From Campylobacter concisus (GTDB taxonomy: Bacteria; Campylobacterota; Campylobacteria; Campylobacterales; Campylobacteraceae): 64,000 nt of DNA. This document shows, in pieces, positions 37,151 to 46,950 of the stretch. The DNA lies in the NCBI RefSeq assembly GCF_015229955.1, contig NZ_JAAKYZ010000001.1, positions 1-64,000 on the forward strand, written 5' to 3'. Position 1 is the stretch's first letter; each line of letters begins with the position of its first letter. The notes beneath the pieces were generated by a model. The model worked only from the letters and a program-made list of their open reading frames with translations. It did not search any database and had not been told where the DNA came from. The position numbers were made by a program, and so were the translations under genes.

Positions 37151-37555
37151 ATGGACTACAACAAACATAACAAAGGCTTTGTTTGCTTTATGTACGGCTT
37201 TGGACGAAGCAGGATAGTTTATGCTGTTTTGATGGTTTTAGTCATATTTTTGCTTGGTTTTTTGACATTTGGCTCAAGTGCTCAAGCTGACATTTTAAAT
37301 TTACAAATAGCCCTTAGTGTCATGCTTTGCGGGCTTTTACTCATCCTTGTAAATCCAAAAATTTTTATCATTAAGCTAATTGGCTATTTAATTTCACTTG
37401 CTGGCGTTATGATCGCTCTTCACAATGCAAATTTGCTAGGCGAAGGCTTTAGCTTATATTTTTACGCGAGCCTAGTTTTTGGTGCATTTATGATGCTCAT
37501 GCTTCTTAGCTGGTTTGTTTACAACGCAAGAAGCAGCGAGATAAATGAAATTTAG
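37151..37555 (+). CDS. Four-helix integral membrane protein
   Basis: A 134-residue protein with four hydrophobic helices (about 23-41, 50-66, 69-88, 100-122). The N-terminus is hydrophilic and cytoplasmic (DYNKHNKGFVCFMYGFGRSR). No family is recognised. AGGAG lies before the ATG. It converges with the DUF748 gene and overlaps its end by 4 bases. Confidence 0.65.
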   Translation: MDYNKHNKGFVCFMYGFGRSRIVYAVLMVLVIFLLGFLTFGSSAQADILNLQIALSVMLCGLLLILVNPKIFIIKLIGYLISLAGVMIALHNANLLGEGFSLYFYASLVFGAFMMLMLLSWFVYNARSSEINEI

Positions 37556-40500
37556 TTCGCCACTCCCATAAGCACGCTTGTGTAGGTATTTTGCTTAGGC
37601 TCTGAGTTTGTTACATCATTTACATTTATGCGGCCAGCCTCAAGTCCAGCCTTGATGAGCGCTTCTTTTACTGTATTTGCACGCTCATTTGCAAGCTCAA
37701 CTAGCTTTTCCTTATCCACTTCGATGATTTTTATTGCCTCTTCTCTTAAGGCTTTATCGCTTTTATCTTTAGCGTTTGGAACGAGAGAATTTAGCACAGT
37801 AATATAATCTTTACCACTTGAGGCGATTATTTGATTTATCTTTTGATCAAGCCTTTTTTCTTTAAAGTAGAGCACATCTATCTCGGAGTAAGTAGGTGTG
37901 ATGCTAAGTTTCATCATAGGCTTTGCAGTAGTTAATTTTATAAAATCAGCTATTTTTGGTGCTTCTGAGCTTATTAGCTCGCTACTTCCAGCAAGAAAAT
38001 CAATAGAACTAAGATCCTTGCTGCCAAGCCCTAGAGCATTACCTAAAAATCTAAACGGAGCTAACGTGATATCAGCAAAGAGCTTTTTAACAGCAGCCCA
38101 AATGACACCGCCATATTTAAAGTCAGGGTCGTCTAAATTTCCTTCAACTGGCAGGTCGATATTTATTTGATTATTTTGATCGCTTAATATCGATATAGCA
38201 AGCGAAAGTGGTAAATTTACAGCATCTTTTGAATCAACCTTTTCTCCAAGTGTGAGTGTGTCAAAATTTATAAGATTTGAGCCGTTTAGTTTTGAATCAA
38301 CAACGCTATAATTTAGATTTAAATTTAACTTACCTTTTTTTATTTTATAGCCCAAAAATTGCCCACTATATGGCGTTATGTCGATTAGATCGATATCTTT
38401 AAAATCAAGCTTAATATCGGTATTTTGCTTTAACTCAAAAGGAAATAGTTTTGCTGTAATCTGAGAGAAGCCATTTTTGCCAACTACGCCTTTAAACTCA
38501 CCCGAACTTGGACGTTTTTTATCGATGTCAGTTAGCTTGCCATTTAGATTTGAAATTTTCGTAGCAAATGGCATAAATAGTGACGCATCTGAAAAATCAA
38601 CCTCGCCGTTGTTAAGTGAGAAATTTTTGATACTAAAATTTAGCTCGTCATCTTTTTTACTAGCTACCTTTTTGCTCTCAGCTTTTTGCTCACTTTGGGC
38701 TTTGCTTTTATCTTCTTTTACGATTTTGCTTAGATTAAATTCACGCTCTTTGCTTAGATGAGCCTTGATAAATGGCGAATTTAGAGCAACTCCAGTAATT
38801 TCAAGATTATCTTTAAAAAGTGAAATTTTATCTACATCTAAACTTTTAAATGCGATTAGCTTTTCTTTATTTTTATCATCTAATCTAATATCTTTTACAC
38901 TAAGTTTTGCATCTGCTTTTATATCTTTTGCATAGTGAAGCTCGGCGTTTGCACTCATCTCTCCACTTGAAAGATCTGCCTCTAAAAATGGCTTTGCGTA
39001 GGCAAAATATTTTGGCAAATTTTTATCTTCAAGTTTGATTTTAGCAGTTATATCAAGAGGTTCAAGTTTGATCTTTGAGGTTAGGTCTAAATTTAGCTTT
39101 TGTGAGCTTTTCATATCCACTTTTGCGTCAAATGGCTTACTAAAATCGCTACTTAAATTTGCTATTTTTACAAACAAATTATCAAATTTATGAGCGATTT
39201 TCTCGCCTTCAAAAAGATGCGTCAAAGCGATACTAGCATTATTTACATTGATATTTTTTATATCAAATTTAAACTCATTTTCTTTGCTTTTTGAAACTGA
39301 TGTATTCTCTTTTTTGGTTTTAGTGCTATGATTGGCTGTTTTTGCTGGCTCTTTCTCACCAAGTCCAAGCTGGTTTATCGCGCTTAAGCCGCTACCATTT
39401 AACTCTGAGTTAAATTTTGTTCTATTTACATCGATATTCTCGGCACTCAAAGCCATATTTAAAATATCAAATTTGATCGTTTTTGTAAGCACATCAGCGA
39501 TATTTAAAATTTCTTTATTTTTTGCCTTTAAATTTATGCCATTTATACTAAGCTCATCAAGAGTTGCAAGGCTTTTATTGGTATCTTGAGTGAAGCTAAT
39601 ATTTGAGATTTTAGTCCCTGCCACATTTGCATTCGCATTTTTACTAAGCGGGGCATTGATGTCATCAAACGCTATTTTTTCAAGTGTTAGAGCTGTTTTG
39701 TTATTTGCTAAATTTGCATTTAGATTTGAGGCATTTATATCTTTTAGATTTACTAAATTTTTACTGGTTTCGTCTATTTTTAGGGTATTTGCATTTATGC
39801 TATTTAGTGCAGCTGTTGCATTTAGCTCACTTTTTTCATTTAAATTTGCTAAAAGCGAAATATCGTTTAAATTTAGTGATTTTAAGCTTGCTGTTATTAC
39901 ATTTTTAAATGATACATCGCTTAAATTTATGGTATTTAGATCTAATTTAGCATCTATCTTGTCTGCTATCTTACTTGATAGATCAAATTTTGGAAGCTCT
40001 AGCTCACCAAGACTTAGTTCGTTTTTGCCCTCATCTATGTTTAGTGATTTTATATTTAAAAAGCTATCCTTTAAATTTATATTTGTAGCGTTCTCGTCGG
40101 CAATTAAAGTGTAATTTATTCCTAAATTTATGACCGCATTTTTAAGATTTAGTGTGTCTTTATCGATAAAGCTAATCGCGACTGGATCGATACTAAAATC
40201 CTTTATGCTGATATTGCCCTCGATTTTTAGTGGATTTAGCTTGATATCGCCATTTAGATCGATCTTGTGAGCTAGAGTCGAGTTTGAGTCAAAAATATGG
40301 CTGCCTGCGCTATTTTTCTTCGTATTTAGCGAGCTTAGCTCGTAGTTTATATCATCAAAATTTACGTTAAATGGATTTGTTAAATTTTGATCGCTATATG
40401 AAAATGTGCCTTTGATGATTTTTGCGTTATTTAGGGCAAAATTTATAGAGCTAGTACTGTTATCTTCGGTAGTTGCGTTATCGTCGCTTATAAAATTACT

Positions 40501-40860
40501 AAAGTTAAATTTTGAATTTTTATCTCGTAAAATTTTGACATTTGGCTCTTGAAGCCTGAAAACATCAACTTCAACTAATTTTTTAAAGATAGAAAATGGC
40601 TTTAGCTTGACGTCGATTTGCTTTGTGCTAAAAAGTGGCGAAGTAGTGTTTAGTTCAGCATTTGTAGCATTTAGCTCAAAGGTAAAAGGATTAAATTTAG
40701 CACTTTCCACAAAAAGCGTTGCATTGTAGTCTTTTAGATACTTTGGAGCAATATTTTTGATAGCATAAGGAACACCAAAAAAGCCAAGAAGCGTGTAAAT
40801 AAGCAAAAGTGAAACTAAACTTATACCTGAAATTAGGGCTATTTTTTTATTTTTATTCAT
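37552..40860 (-). CDS. Giant DUF748/AsmA-like membrane-anchored protein
   Basis: An 1102-residue protein with an N-terminal membrane helix (about 7-27), and a long beta-rich body rich in Asn/Leu/Asp/Lys with many repeats of short NxLNLxxI strands. The first about 120 residues (ATLFVESAKFNPFTFELNATN, PLFSTKQIDVKLKPFSIFKK) and the region 740-900 (FSDASLFMPFATKISNLNGKL) are the DUF748 type. AsmA-like proteins of this kind bridge the envelope and are tied to phospholipid transport to the outer membrane. A C-terminal OmpA-like segment, LKAGLEAGRINV near the end, may bind peptidoglycan. Transcribed alone, divergent from nikZ. Confidence 0.8.
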   Translation of the reverse strand: MNKNKKIALISGISLVSLLLIYTLLGFFGVPYAIKNIAPKYLKDYNATLFVESAKFNPFTFELNATNAELNTTSPLFSTKQIDVKLKPFSIFKKLVEVDVFRLQEPNVKILRDKNSKFNFSNFISDDNATTEDNSTSSINFALNNAKIIKGTFSYSDQNLTNPFNVNFDDINYELSSLNTKKNSAGSHIFDSNSTLAHKIDLNGDIKLNPLKIEGNISIKDFSIDPVAISFIDKDTLNLKNAVINLGINYTLIADENATNINLKDSFLNIKSLNIDEGKNELSLGELELPKFDLSSKIADKIDAKLDLNTINLSDVSFKNVITASLKSLNLNDISLLANLNEKSELNATAALNSINANTLKIDETSKNLVNLKDINASNLNANLANNKTALTLEKIAFDDINAPLSKNANANVAGTKISNISFTQDTNKSLATLDELSINGINLKAKNKEILNIADVLTKTIKFDILNMALSAENIDVNRTKFNSELNGSGLSAINQLGLGEKEPAKTANHSTKTKKENTSVSKSKENEFKFDIKNINVNNASIALTHLFEGEKIAHKFDNLFVKIANLSSDFSKPFDAKVDMKSSQKLNLDLTSKIKLEPLDITAKIKLEDKNLPKYFAYAKPFLEADLSSGEMSANAELHYAKDIKADAKLSVKDIRLDDKNKEKLIAFKSLDVDKISLFKDNLEITGVALNSPFIKAHLSKEREFNLSKIVKEDKSKAQSEQKAESKKVASKKDDELNFSIKNFSLNNGEVDFSDASLFMPFATKISNLNGKLTDIDKKRPSSGEFKGVVGKNGFSQITAKLFPFELKQNTDIKLDFKDIDLIDITPYSGQFLGYKIKKGKLNLNLNYSVVDSKLNGSNLINFDTLTLGEKVDSKDAVNLPLSLAISILSDQNNQINIDLPVEGNLDDPDFKYGGVIWAAVKKLFADITLAPFRFLGNALGLGSKDLSSIDFLAGSSELISSEAPKIADFIKLTTAKPMMKLSITPTYSEIDVLYFKEKRLDQKINQIIASSGKDYITVLNSLVPNAKDKSDKALREEAIKIIEVDKEKLVELANERANTVKEALIKAGLEAGRINVNDVTNSEPKQNTYTSVLMGVAN

Positions 40861-40971
40861 TGTAAAATTTGCCTTGCTATTATCTAAAATAGGAGAGATT
40901 TTACTTCAAAAAAGGTTAAAAGATAGTTAGAAATTTAAAACTTCTATACTATAAATTTACATTTAGCTTAA

Positions 40972-40996
40972 TAACACTTTTATGCGATTCGTATTA
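40972..40996. promoter_or_regulatory. Candidate NikR-type operator (TRWYA-N15-TRWYA) upstream of nikZ
   Basis: TAACA (40972-40976) and TATTA (40992-40996) are separated by exactly 15 bases and both fit the TRWYA half-site known for Helicobacter NikR. The site lies about 36 bases before the nikZ ATG, near possible -10 elements TATAAA (40950-40955) and TACTAT (40995-41000). The AT-rich gap makes chance matches plausible, so this is a candidate only. Confidence 0.35.
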
Positions 40997-41031
40997 CTAT
41001 GCAGAAATATTTTTAAACAAAGGGGATGGTG

Positions 41032-42564
41032 ATGAAGAGAATTTTGCTTGTCTTTTTTTTGTTGTTTGGTACTCTTTCTTATGCAAATGAAAATGCCGTT
41101 GTGGTCGCTATCGAGGAGCAAACACCTCGTATAAATCCACTCTATGATGAGGATCATGATCCTACGCTTTCGCTAGTTTTTTCTGGACTTACTAGCCACG
41201 ATGAAAATAGCAACGTCGTGCCAGAGCTTGCGAAGTCTTGGCAAGTAAGCAACGATGGGCTGAAGTATATTTTTGAGCTAAGAGATGATGCCTTTTGGCA
41301 TGATGGGGTAAAATTTAGCGCAAAGGACGTTAAATTTACTATCGAAGCGGCTCAAGATAAGAAGCTAAATGCGCCTGCTATCTCAAATTATGAAGTCGTA
41401 AAAAGCGTTGAAATTCTAGGGGATTATAAAGTAAAGATTACGCTTAATGAGCCGTTTCCGCCATTTCTTGACGCACTTAGTTTTGGTGTTTTGCCTGAGC
41501 ACATTTTAAAAGGCAAAGATATCTCAACCGATAAATTTAACGACGCTCCCATTGGCACTGGCGCATATAAGCTAGTAAAATGGAAAAAAGATGAGAGCTT
41601 GGAATTCGCGGCAAATGAGAAATTTTACAAGGGTGAGCCAAAGATAAAAAGGGTATTTTTTAAAATTGTTGGTGATGAAAATTTAAGGCTCGTTGGGCTT
41701 AAAAGTGGTGAGATCGATGTCGCGCTCATCTCTCCAACTGGTGTAAATTTCATAAAAGATGATAAAAAATTAAGCTTGCTTAAGTTTAAAAGCGCGGATT
41801 ATAGAGCTTTGATGTTTAACTTTAATGATCCTCTTTTTCAAGATAAAAATGTAAGAATCGCCCTAAACTACGCGGTAAATAAAGATGAGATAGTTAAAAA
41901 ATTATTTCACGGATATGCAAGCGTGGCGAATAATCCGATAGAAAAAAGCTTTGCAAATGACAGCGAGTTTAAATTTAGCTACGATCCGCAAAAGGCTATG
42001 GAGCTGCTTGAAAAGAGTGGCTTTAAGAAAAACAAGGCTGGCTTTTTTGAAAAGGACGGCAAGGAGCTTGGCTTTGACATCTACGCCTTTAATAACGACA
42101 TCTTAAGGGTTAATCTAGCCAAAATTTTAAGCAGTGAGCTAAATAAATTTGGCGTGAGAGCCAAAGCCTACGCAAAGCCAAGAACAGCCTTTAGTATAAG
42201 CGAGGTTGATAGCTTTATCATCGGCTGGGGAAGTCCGTTTGACCCAGATTTTCACACGTACAGGATCTTTGGTGGATTTGCTGATGTGAGTGTGAATGAA
42301 AATGGCTGGAATTTTAACCACTACAAGGACGCAAACGTCGACCTTGCCTTAAAAAATGCAAGATATACAAAGGATGTGGAGCTTAGGAAAAAATACTATA
42401 AAGAATTTCTAAAAGCGCTTCATAAAAACCCACCTTACATTTTTATAGCCTATCTTGACTATCCACTTGTGTTTAATAACAAAATTTCAGGCATAAAGAC
42501 GCAAATTTTAGGTCACCATGGGGCTGGATTTTTATGGAACATAAGAGAGTGGCAAGTAAAATAA
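41032..42564 (+). CDS. nikZ: Nickel/peptide ABC transporter, periplasmic binding protein (NikZ-like)
   Basis: About 510 residues, SBP_bac_5 family (DppA/OppA/NikA). A signal peptide (about 1-17, cut after SYA) is followed by INPLYDEDHDPTLSLVFSGLTSHDENSNVVPELAKSW and DDAFWHDGVKFSAKDVKFT, the family core. ATG 41032 is chosen over 41026 because AGGGG would touch the earlier codon. Together with two permeases and two split ATPases, it matches the nikZYXWV system of C. jejuni in order, so nickel (for urease-like or hydrogenase enzymes) is the favoured substrate. Peptide cannot be excluded. Confidence 0.8.
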   Translation: MKRILLVFFLLFGTLSYANENAVVVAIEEQTPRINPLYDEDHDPTLSLVFSGLTSHDENSNVVPELAKSWQVSNDGLKYIFELRDDAFWHDGVKFSAKDVKFTIEAAQDKKLNAPAISNYEVVKSVEILGDYKVKITLNEPFPPFLDALSFGVLPEHILKGKDISTDKFNDAPIGTGAYKLVKWKKDESLEFAANEKFYKGEPKIKRVFFKIVGDENLRLVGLKSGEIDVALISPTGVNFIKDDKKLSLLKFKSADYRALMFNFNDPLFQDKNVRIALNYAVNKDEIVKKLFHGYASVANNPIEKSFANDSEFKFSYDPQKAMELLEKSGFKKNKAGFFEKDGKELGFDIYAFNNDILRVNLAKILSSELNKFGVRAKAYAKPRTAFSISEVDSFIIGWGSPFDPDFHTYRIFGGFADVSVNENGWNFNHYKDANVDLALKNARYTKDVELRKKYYKEFLKALHKNPPYIFIAYLDYPLVFNNKISGIKTQILGHHGAGFLWNIREWQVK

Positions 42565-42576
42565 TGGATAAAAACT

Positions 42577-43515
42577 TTGTTTAGAGCCATTTTAAAAACA
42601 GCGATCTCAAGCCTTGGATTACTGTTTTTCATCTCATTTTTTCTATTTTTGCTCATATATTTTTTGCCAGGAAACGTCACTGACGCGATATTTTTGCGAA
42701 GTGAAGCGCTAAGCGTTGCTATAAAAGAGCAAATTTTAGAAAATTTGGGGCTAAAAGATGGCTTTTTTGTGCAGTATTTTAGATGGCTGACTCACTTTGT
42801 GACAGGGGATTTTGGCACTAGCTTTGTAAGTGGGGCAAGCGTTTTTTTGCTCATTAAAGAGAGGCTTTTAAACTCACTTATTTTATTTTTTGCTTCGTTT
42901 TTTCTGATAGTTTTTTTATCATTTTTCTTAGGATTTTTAAGCGCCATTTATAAGAATAAATTTGCCGATATCTTTATAAATTTTAGCTCATTTTTACTGG
43001 CTTCACTGCCGCATTTTTACGTAGCTCTCGTGCTTATAGCGATCTTTAGTGTATATCTAAACGTGCTTCCAAGCTCTGGGGCAAACGAACTAGGATCTAG
43101 CGGCGTCGGAGCTAAATTTATCATCTTGCCAACGCTTGCCATCATTTTGCCACACCTTGGCGCAAACGTGAAATTTGTAAGAGACAGGCTAAATCAAAGC
43201 CTAAACGCTGATTTTATCCAGACAGCTCACGCTAGAGGTTTGGGGCGCGGCAAAATTTATCTCTTTGCCATAAAGCACGCAAGCACCGATATAGTCTATT
43301 ATTTTGCAACCCTTGTGGCCGGCGTTTTTGCTGGATCATACGTCATCGAGAGCATTTTTTCATTTCCAGGCATAGGCAAGCTTAGCCTTGATGCGGTGAT
43401 CGCCAAAGACTATCCAGTCGCACTTGCGACCATTTTGCTAACGGCTGTTTTTGTTGTTTTTGCAAATTTACTGGCTAAAATTTTCGCCATCTTGGCAGAT
43501 AAAAGAAATTTATGA
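42577..43515 (+). CDS. nikY: ABC transporter permease (NikB/DppB-type, NikY)
   Basis: A 312-residue permease with about six membrane helices; the IYFLPGN start, GLKDGFFVQYFRWLTHFVTGDFGTSF and the EAA-like loop DFIQTAHARGLGRGKI mark the DppB/NikB family. A TTG start is used: an in-frame stop lies close upstream and no ATG is near. The start overlaps nothing, but its stop overlaps the next ATG by 4 bases. Confidence 0.82.
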   Translation: MFRAILKTAISSLGLLFFISFFLFLLIYFLPGNVTDAIFLRSEALSVAIKEQILENLGLKDGFFVQYFRWLTHFVTGDFGTSFVSGASVFLLIKERLLNSLILFFASFFLIVFLSFFLGFLSAIYKNKFADIFINFSSFLLASLPHFYVALVLIAIFSVYLNVLPSSGANELGSSGVGAKFIILPTLAIILPHLGANVKFVRDRLNQSLNADFIQTAHARGLGRGKIYLFAIKHASTDIVYYFATLVAGVFAGSYVIESIFSFPGIGKLSLDAVIAKDYPVALATILLTAVFVVFANLLAKIFAILADKRNL

Positions 43516-44312
43516 GAAAAGTCATATTTTTCTTAGCCTGTTTTGTCTTTTTAGCGCTTGTAACATTTGCTTTTGTGACGCCATTTTTTTCTAAATTTGA
43601 GCCAAATTTTACTGACTTTATGGCGGTAAATTTAGCCCCAAGTAGCGAGCACATCTTTGGCACTGATATCCTAGGCAGGGACAATCTCATAAGAGTTGCC
43701 TACGCACTTAAAAACTCGCTTCTTGTCTTACTGCTAGCTGGCTTTTTAACGACGCTTTTCTCGCTTATCTATGCCTATTTTGGCACGAGCAAGAGTAGAG
43801 TTTGTGAGAGCCTTTTTGATAAGGGGCTTGATGCCTTTTTAAGCATACCAAACATCGTTTTTATCATGCTTTTTAGCTCATTTAGTAGCGGAGATCTGCT
43901 TATAACCTCTTTTATCATCGCCATTTGTTCGTTTATGCAGGGCGCAAAAGTTTTTATGCAAAATTTAAGGCTTAATAAAAAGTGCGACTACGCCGAGCAA
44001 GCCGTCATAAATGGGGCTGGTAAATTTAGCCTGATCTGCTTTGAAATTTTGCCAAATTTAAAGCACCTTATAATTAGTATTTTTGGCATAAACGCGATAA
44101 ATGCGGTCGTCATGGAGGCCACGCTTGGTTTTTTTGGCGTGGGCAGTGACGCAAACAAAATAAGCCTTGGCATCATGCTAAATGAGAGTAAAGAGGCGCT
44201 TTTCCTTGGCTCTTGGTGGATGGTACTTTTCCCTGGCGTGACGCTATTTTTGCTCATCCTTGTAACCTCGATCATCACATCAAATTCAAAAAATAGCAAT
44301 ATAAAAATATGA
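43512..44312 (+). CDS. nikX: ABC transporter permease (NikC/DppC-type, NikX)
   Basis: A 266-residue permease partner of NikY. HIFGTDILGRDNLIRVAYALKNSL is the conserved DppC/NikC start; the EAA loop is near DYAEQAVINGAGKFSL. The N-terminal helix and about five more segments give six membrane spans. Overlaps NikY and the ATPase gene by 4 bases each. Confidence 0.82.
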   Translation: MRKVIFFLACFVFLALVTFAFVTPFFSKFEPNFTDFMAVNLAPSSEHIFGTDILGRDNLIRVAYALKNSLLVLLLAGFLTTLFSLIYAYFGTSKSRVCESLFDKGLDAFLSIPNIVFIMLFSSFSSGDLLITSFIIAICSFMQGAKVFMQNLRLNKKCDYAEQAVINGAGKFSLICFEILPNLKHLIISIFGINAINAVVMEATLGFFGVGSDANKISLGIMLNESKEALFLGSWWMVLFPGVTLFLLILVTSIITSNSKNSNIKI

Positions 44313-44989
44313 TAGAGATTAAAAATTTAAACGTTTTTTATAAGGATAAGAAGCTTTTGTGTGAGCTTGATTTTGCCATGAGTGAGGGTAAATTTATAGG
44401 TATCACGGGTGCAAGTGGCAGTGGCAAATCGCTCTTTGCAAAGAGCCTAATAAGGCTTTTTGATGATGATTTTAGAGTGAGGGCGGATAATTTTAGCATT
44501 TATAAAAAAGATATCTTAAAACTTAGCCAAAATGAGCTAAAAGAGCACCGAAAAAAGGTTGCCGCGCTCATTTTTCAAAACTCCGTTGCTAGCCTTCATC
44601 CGCTCTTAAACGTGGGCGATCACTTTAATGCCTATCTTGGCGGCGATAATAAATCAAATAAAGAGCTTGCATTTAGCTATTTTAGGGAGTTTGGGCTAGA
44701 TAATGCTAATCTCATCTGGCATAAATACTCATACGAGCTAAGTGGCGGTGAGGCGAGCCGTGTGCAGATCGCTCTTGCACTTTGCCTGAAGCCAAAAATT
44801 TTAGTCTGCGACGAGATAACAAGCGGGCTTGATAGCATTAGCGCTAGCCACGTGGCGGGCATCTTAGAGAGCCTAAAAGGCAAGATGAGCGTCATCTTTA
44901 TCTCGCACGATGAGGCGCTAACAAATTATCTTAGTGATGAGATTTGGCAGATGAGAGATGGGCGGCTAAATTTAAAGGAAAATGCGTGA
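44309..44989 (+). CDS. nikW: ABC transporter ATPase (NikD/DppD-type, NikW)
   Basis: A 226-residue ATPase. Walker A GASGSGKS (about 35-42), Q-loop with FQNSVASLHPLL, signature LSGGEASR (about 145-152), Walker B ILVCDEIT and H-loop SHDEAL are present. It is shorter than most NikD/DppD because the C-terminal oligopeptide-specific tail is missing. Overlaps NikX by 4 bases. Confidence 0.82.
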   Translation: MIEIKNLNVFYKDKKLLCELDFAMSEGKFIGITGASGSGKSLFAKSLIRLFDDDFRVRADNFSIYKKDILKLSQNELKEHRKKVAALIFQNSVASLHPLLNVGDHFNAYLGGDNKSNKELAFSYFREFGLDNANLIWHKYSYELSGGEASRVQIALALCLKPKILVCDEITSGLDSISASHVAGILESLKGKMSVIFISHDEALTNYLSDEIWQMRDGRLNLKENA

Positions 44990-45735
44990 AAATCAGGCTT
45001 GAGAACGTCTCAAAAAGTTTAAGCTTTAAGGAGCATTTTAACGCTAAAGCTGAAGTGCTGCACCTTTTGGAGGGGATAAGTTGCGAGCTTGATGATGGCG
45101 AAAATTTAGCCATTTTGGGGCAAAGTGGCAGTGGCAAAAGCACGCTTGCAAAGCTTATATCATTTAGTGAGCCAAAAAGTGGGGGCAAAATTTACATAAA
45201 CGATGAGGAGATCACAGATAAAAATGAGCTCAAAAAGGACATCAGATATATCTTGCAAAATCAAAAGCAAGCCCTAAATCCAGCGCTAAAAGTAAAAACC
45301 GCGATCGCTCACGTGAGGTCTTATCTTAAGCTTAGCTTTAGTGAAAATGAGCTTAAAGAGCTTTTAGCTAATTTAAATTTAAAAGATGAAATTTTAGAAA
45401 AATATCCATCTCAGCTAAGTGGTGGCGAGGCGACAAGGGTTGGGATATTGCTGGCACTACTCTCAAAACCAAAAATTTTGATCTGTGACGAGATAACAAG
45501 CGGGCTTGATAACGAGACAAAGCAAAAGATCATAAATTTGCTTTTAAGCTTAGATGAAAAAATCAGCATAATTTTTATCACGCACGATATTTTAAGTGCG
45601 ATTAAGATAGCACAAAAAGTGCTAATAATCGAATCTGGCAAGCAGGTGGCGTGGGGTAAATTTGATGATCTTGAAAGCCAAAATGTCCTTAAAAAATACC
45701 TCGATGCTGCAAAAATTTATAAAAATAATCTTTGA
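44986..45735 (+). CDS. nikV: ABC transporter ATPase (NikE/DppF-type, NikV)
   Basis: About 249 residues from GTG 44986, which overlaps the previous stop (GTGA); an upstream ATG at 44944 would add 14 residues and overlap the neighbour more. Walker A GQSGSGKS, Q-loop LQNQKQALNPALK, signature LSGGEATR, Walker B ILICDEIT and H-loop THDIL are all seen. The paired half-ATPases and permeases form one importer in the inner membrane. Confidence 0.82.
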   Translation: MKIRLENVSKSLSFKEHFNAKAEVLHLLEGISCELDDGENLAILGQSGSGKSTLAKLISFSEPKSGGKIYINDEEITDKNELKKDIRYILQNQKQALNPALKVKTAIAHVRSYLKLSFSENELKELLANLNLKDEILEKYPSQLSGGEATRVGILLALLSKPKILICDEITSGLDNETKQKIINLLLSLDEKISIIFITHDILSAIKIAQKVLIIESGKQVAWGKFDDLESQNVLKKYLDAAKIYKNNL

Positions 45736-45741
45736 TATAAT
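45736..45741 (+). promoter_or_regulatory. -10 box of the queH promoter
   Basis: A TATAAT immediately after the nikV stop and 23 bases before the queH TTG start. It implies queH can be transcribed on its own rather than only with the nik operon. Confidence 0.6.
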
Positions 45742-45763
45742 GCAAGCAAAAAAAGGTTAAATT

Positions 45764-46837
45764 TTGTTAGTTCACATCTGCTGCTCGGTCGATAGCCACT
45801 ACTTTTTACAGCGCTTACAAAAAGACTTCCCAAATGAACGAATAGTCGGCTATTTTTATGACCCAAACATACATCCATATAGCGAATTTTTACTGCGTTT
45901 TGAGGATGTAAAACGAAGCTGTGAGAAGCTAGGCATCGAGCTAATATGCGGCGAATACGACTACGAAGCGTGGCTTGGCGGTACAAAGGGGCTTGAAGAT
46001 GAGCCAGAAAAGGGCAAAAGGTGCGAATACTGCTTTGATTTTCGTATGAAAGACTCCGCTAAAAAGGCACTTGAGCTAGGACTTAATAAGATCACGACGA
46101 CGCTTTTGATGAGCCCAAAAAAGGACTTTACTCAGCTCAAAAAGGCGCTTGATGAGGCGGTGGCTGGCTCAAATTTAGAAGCCGTTGCGGTTGATTATAG
46201 AAAAAATGGCGGCACAAGCGAGCAGTTTATCCTCGCTAAAAAGGACAAACTCTATCACCAAAACTACTGCGGCTGCGTCTTTGCGCTAAAAAAACAGCGC
46301 GACTCGCAAAATTTACCCCAAAGTGAGCTAATGAGCGAGCTTCATGCAAGGGCACTTTATGGTAGCATTGAGGCGAGACTTGAGCTTTATAAAAAGGTGC
46401 GCCTTTGCGAGGCGAGAGGGGAGAAATTTCACCTTTTTAGAAGGCGATTTTTAAACTATAGACTTTTGCGCGCTAGTGTTAAATTTCAAAATGCTGTGGT
46501 GTCAAGCTACTTTGTGCTCTACTCTGGCTTTAAAAGAGAGAGCTTAAAGCTAAATATAGAGCGCGACTGCGAGATCGATGATGAGCTAAAAGAGGGCGCA
46601 ATACTTATGAGCATAGAGTGCTTTAATAAATTTATAAATAGCAAATTTAAAAGCGTTGATGAGCTTTGTAAAAGGCCGCTTGAGCTTGGCGCTGAGATGA
46701 AATTTCGTAGGCAGATATGCGGGGAGTTTTCGCAAAATCCTATCATCATCTTAGACGAGGTCAAAAAGGGCAGCTACGAAATTTACGCAAAGGCTATTTT
46801 TTATAACGACAGCGAAGAAATTTTGGTTTTAGACTAA
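45764..46837 (+). CDS. queH: Epoxyqueuosine reductase QueH
   Basis: The last step of queuosine synthesis, reduction of epoxyqueuosine in tRNA to queuosine. 357 residues. The N-terminal ICCSVDS has the adjacent-Cys pair; KRCEYCFDFR and YCGCVFALK hold the other cluster cysteines, as in QueH (DUF208). About 150 residues at the C-terminus are beyond the minimal enzyme and show no recognised domain. TTG start with an AAAAGG site. queE and queD of the same pathway lie about 28 kb upstream in this window. Confidence 0.9.
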   Translation: MLVHICCSVDSHYFLQRLQKDFPNERIVGYFYDPNIHPYSEFLLRFEDVKRSCEKLGIELICGEYDYEAWLGGTKGLEDEPEKGKRCEYCFDFRMKDSAKKALELGLNKITTTLLMSPKKDFTQLKKALDEAVAGSNLEAVAVDYRKNGGTSEQFILAKKDKLYHQNYCGCVFALKKQRDSQNLPQSELMSELHARALYGSIEARLELYKKVRLCEARGEKFHLFRRRFLNYRLLRASVKFQNAVVSSYFVLYSGFKRESLKLNIERDCEIDDELKEGAILMSIECFNKFINSKFKSVDELCKRPLELGAEMKFRRQICGEFSQNPIIILDEVKKGSYEIYAKAIFYNDSEEILVLD

Positions 46838-46950
46838 GAGGTTAGTTTATAAAATTTATCTTAAAGCAGTGAATTAAATTTTTGCTACATAAGGCGAAAT
46901 TTAGAGATTTTTAAAAGAGGCTAATAATTTTTTTCTTAGTATAAATTTGT

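Noticed and set aside
39590-40114. A 174-codon plus-strand frame inside the DUF748 gene
   Set aside because: It is antisense to the DUF748 gene, rich in Phe/Leu/Ser as expected from reversed Asn/Leu/Lys codons, and has no ribosome site.
46833-46846. Short hairpin ACTAA-GAGG-TTAGT after queH as a terminator
   Set aside because: A 5-bp A/T-rich stem with a weak following T-run is too common by chance in this DNA.
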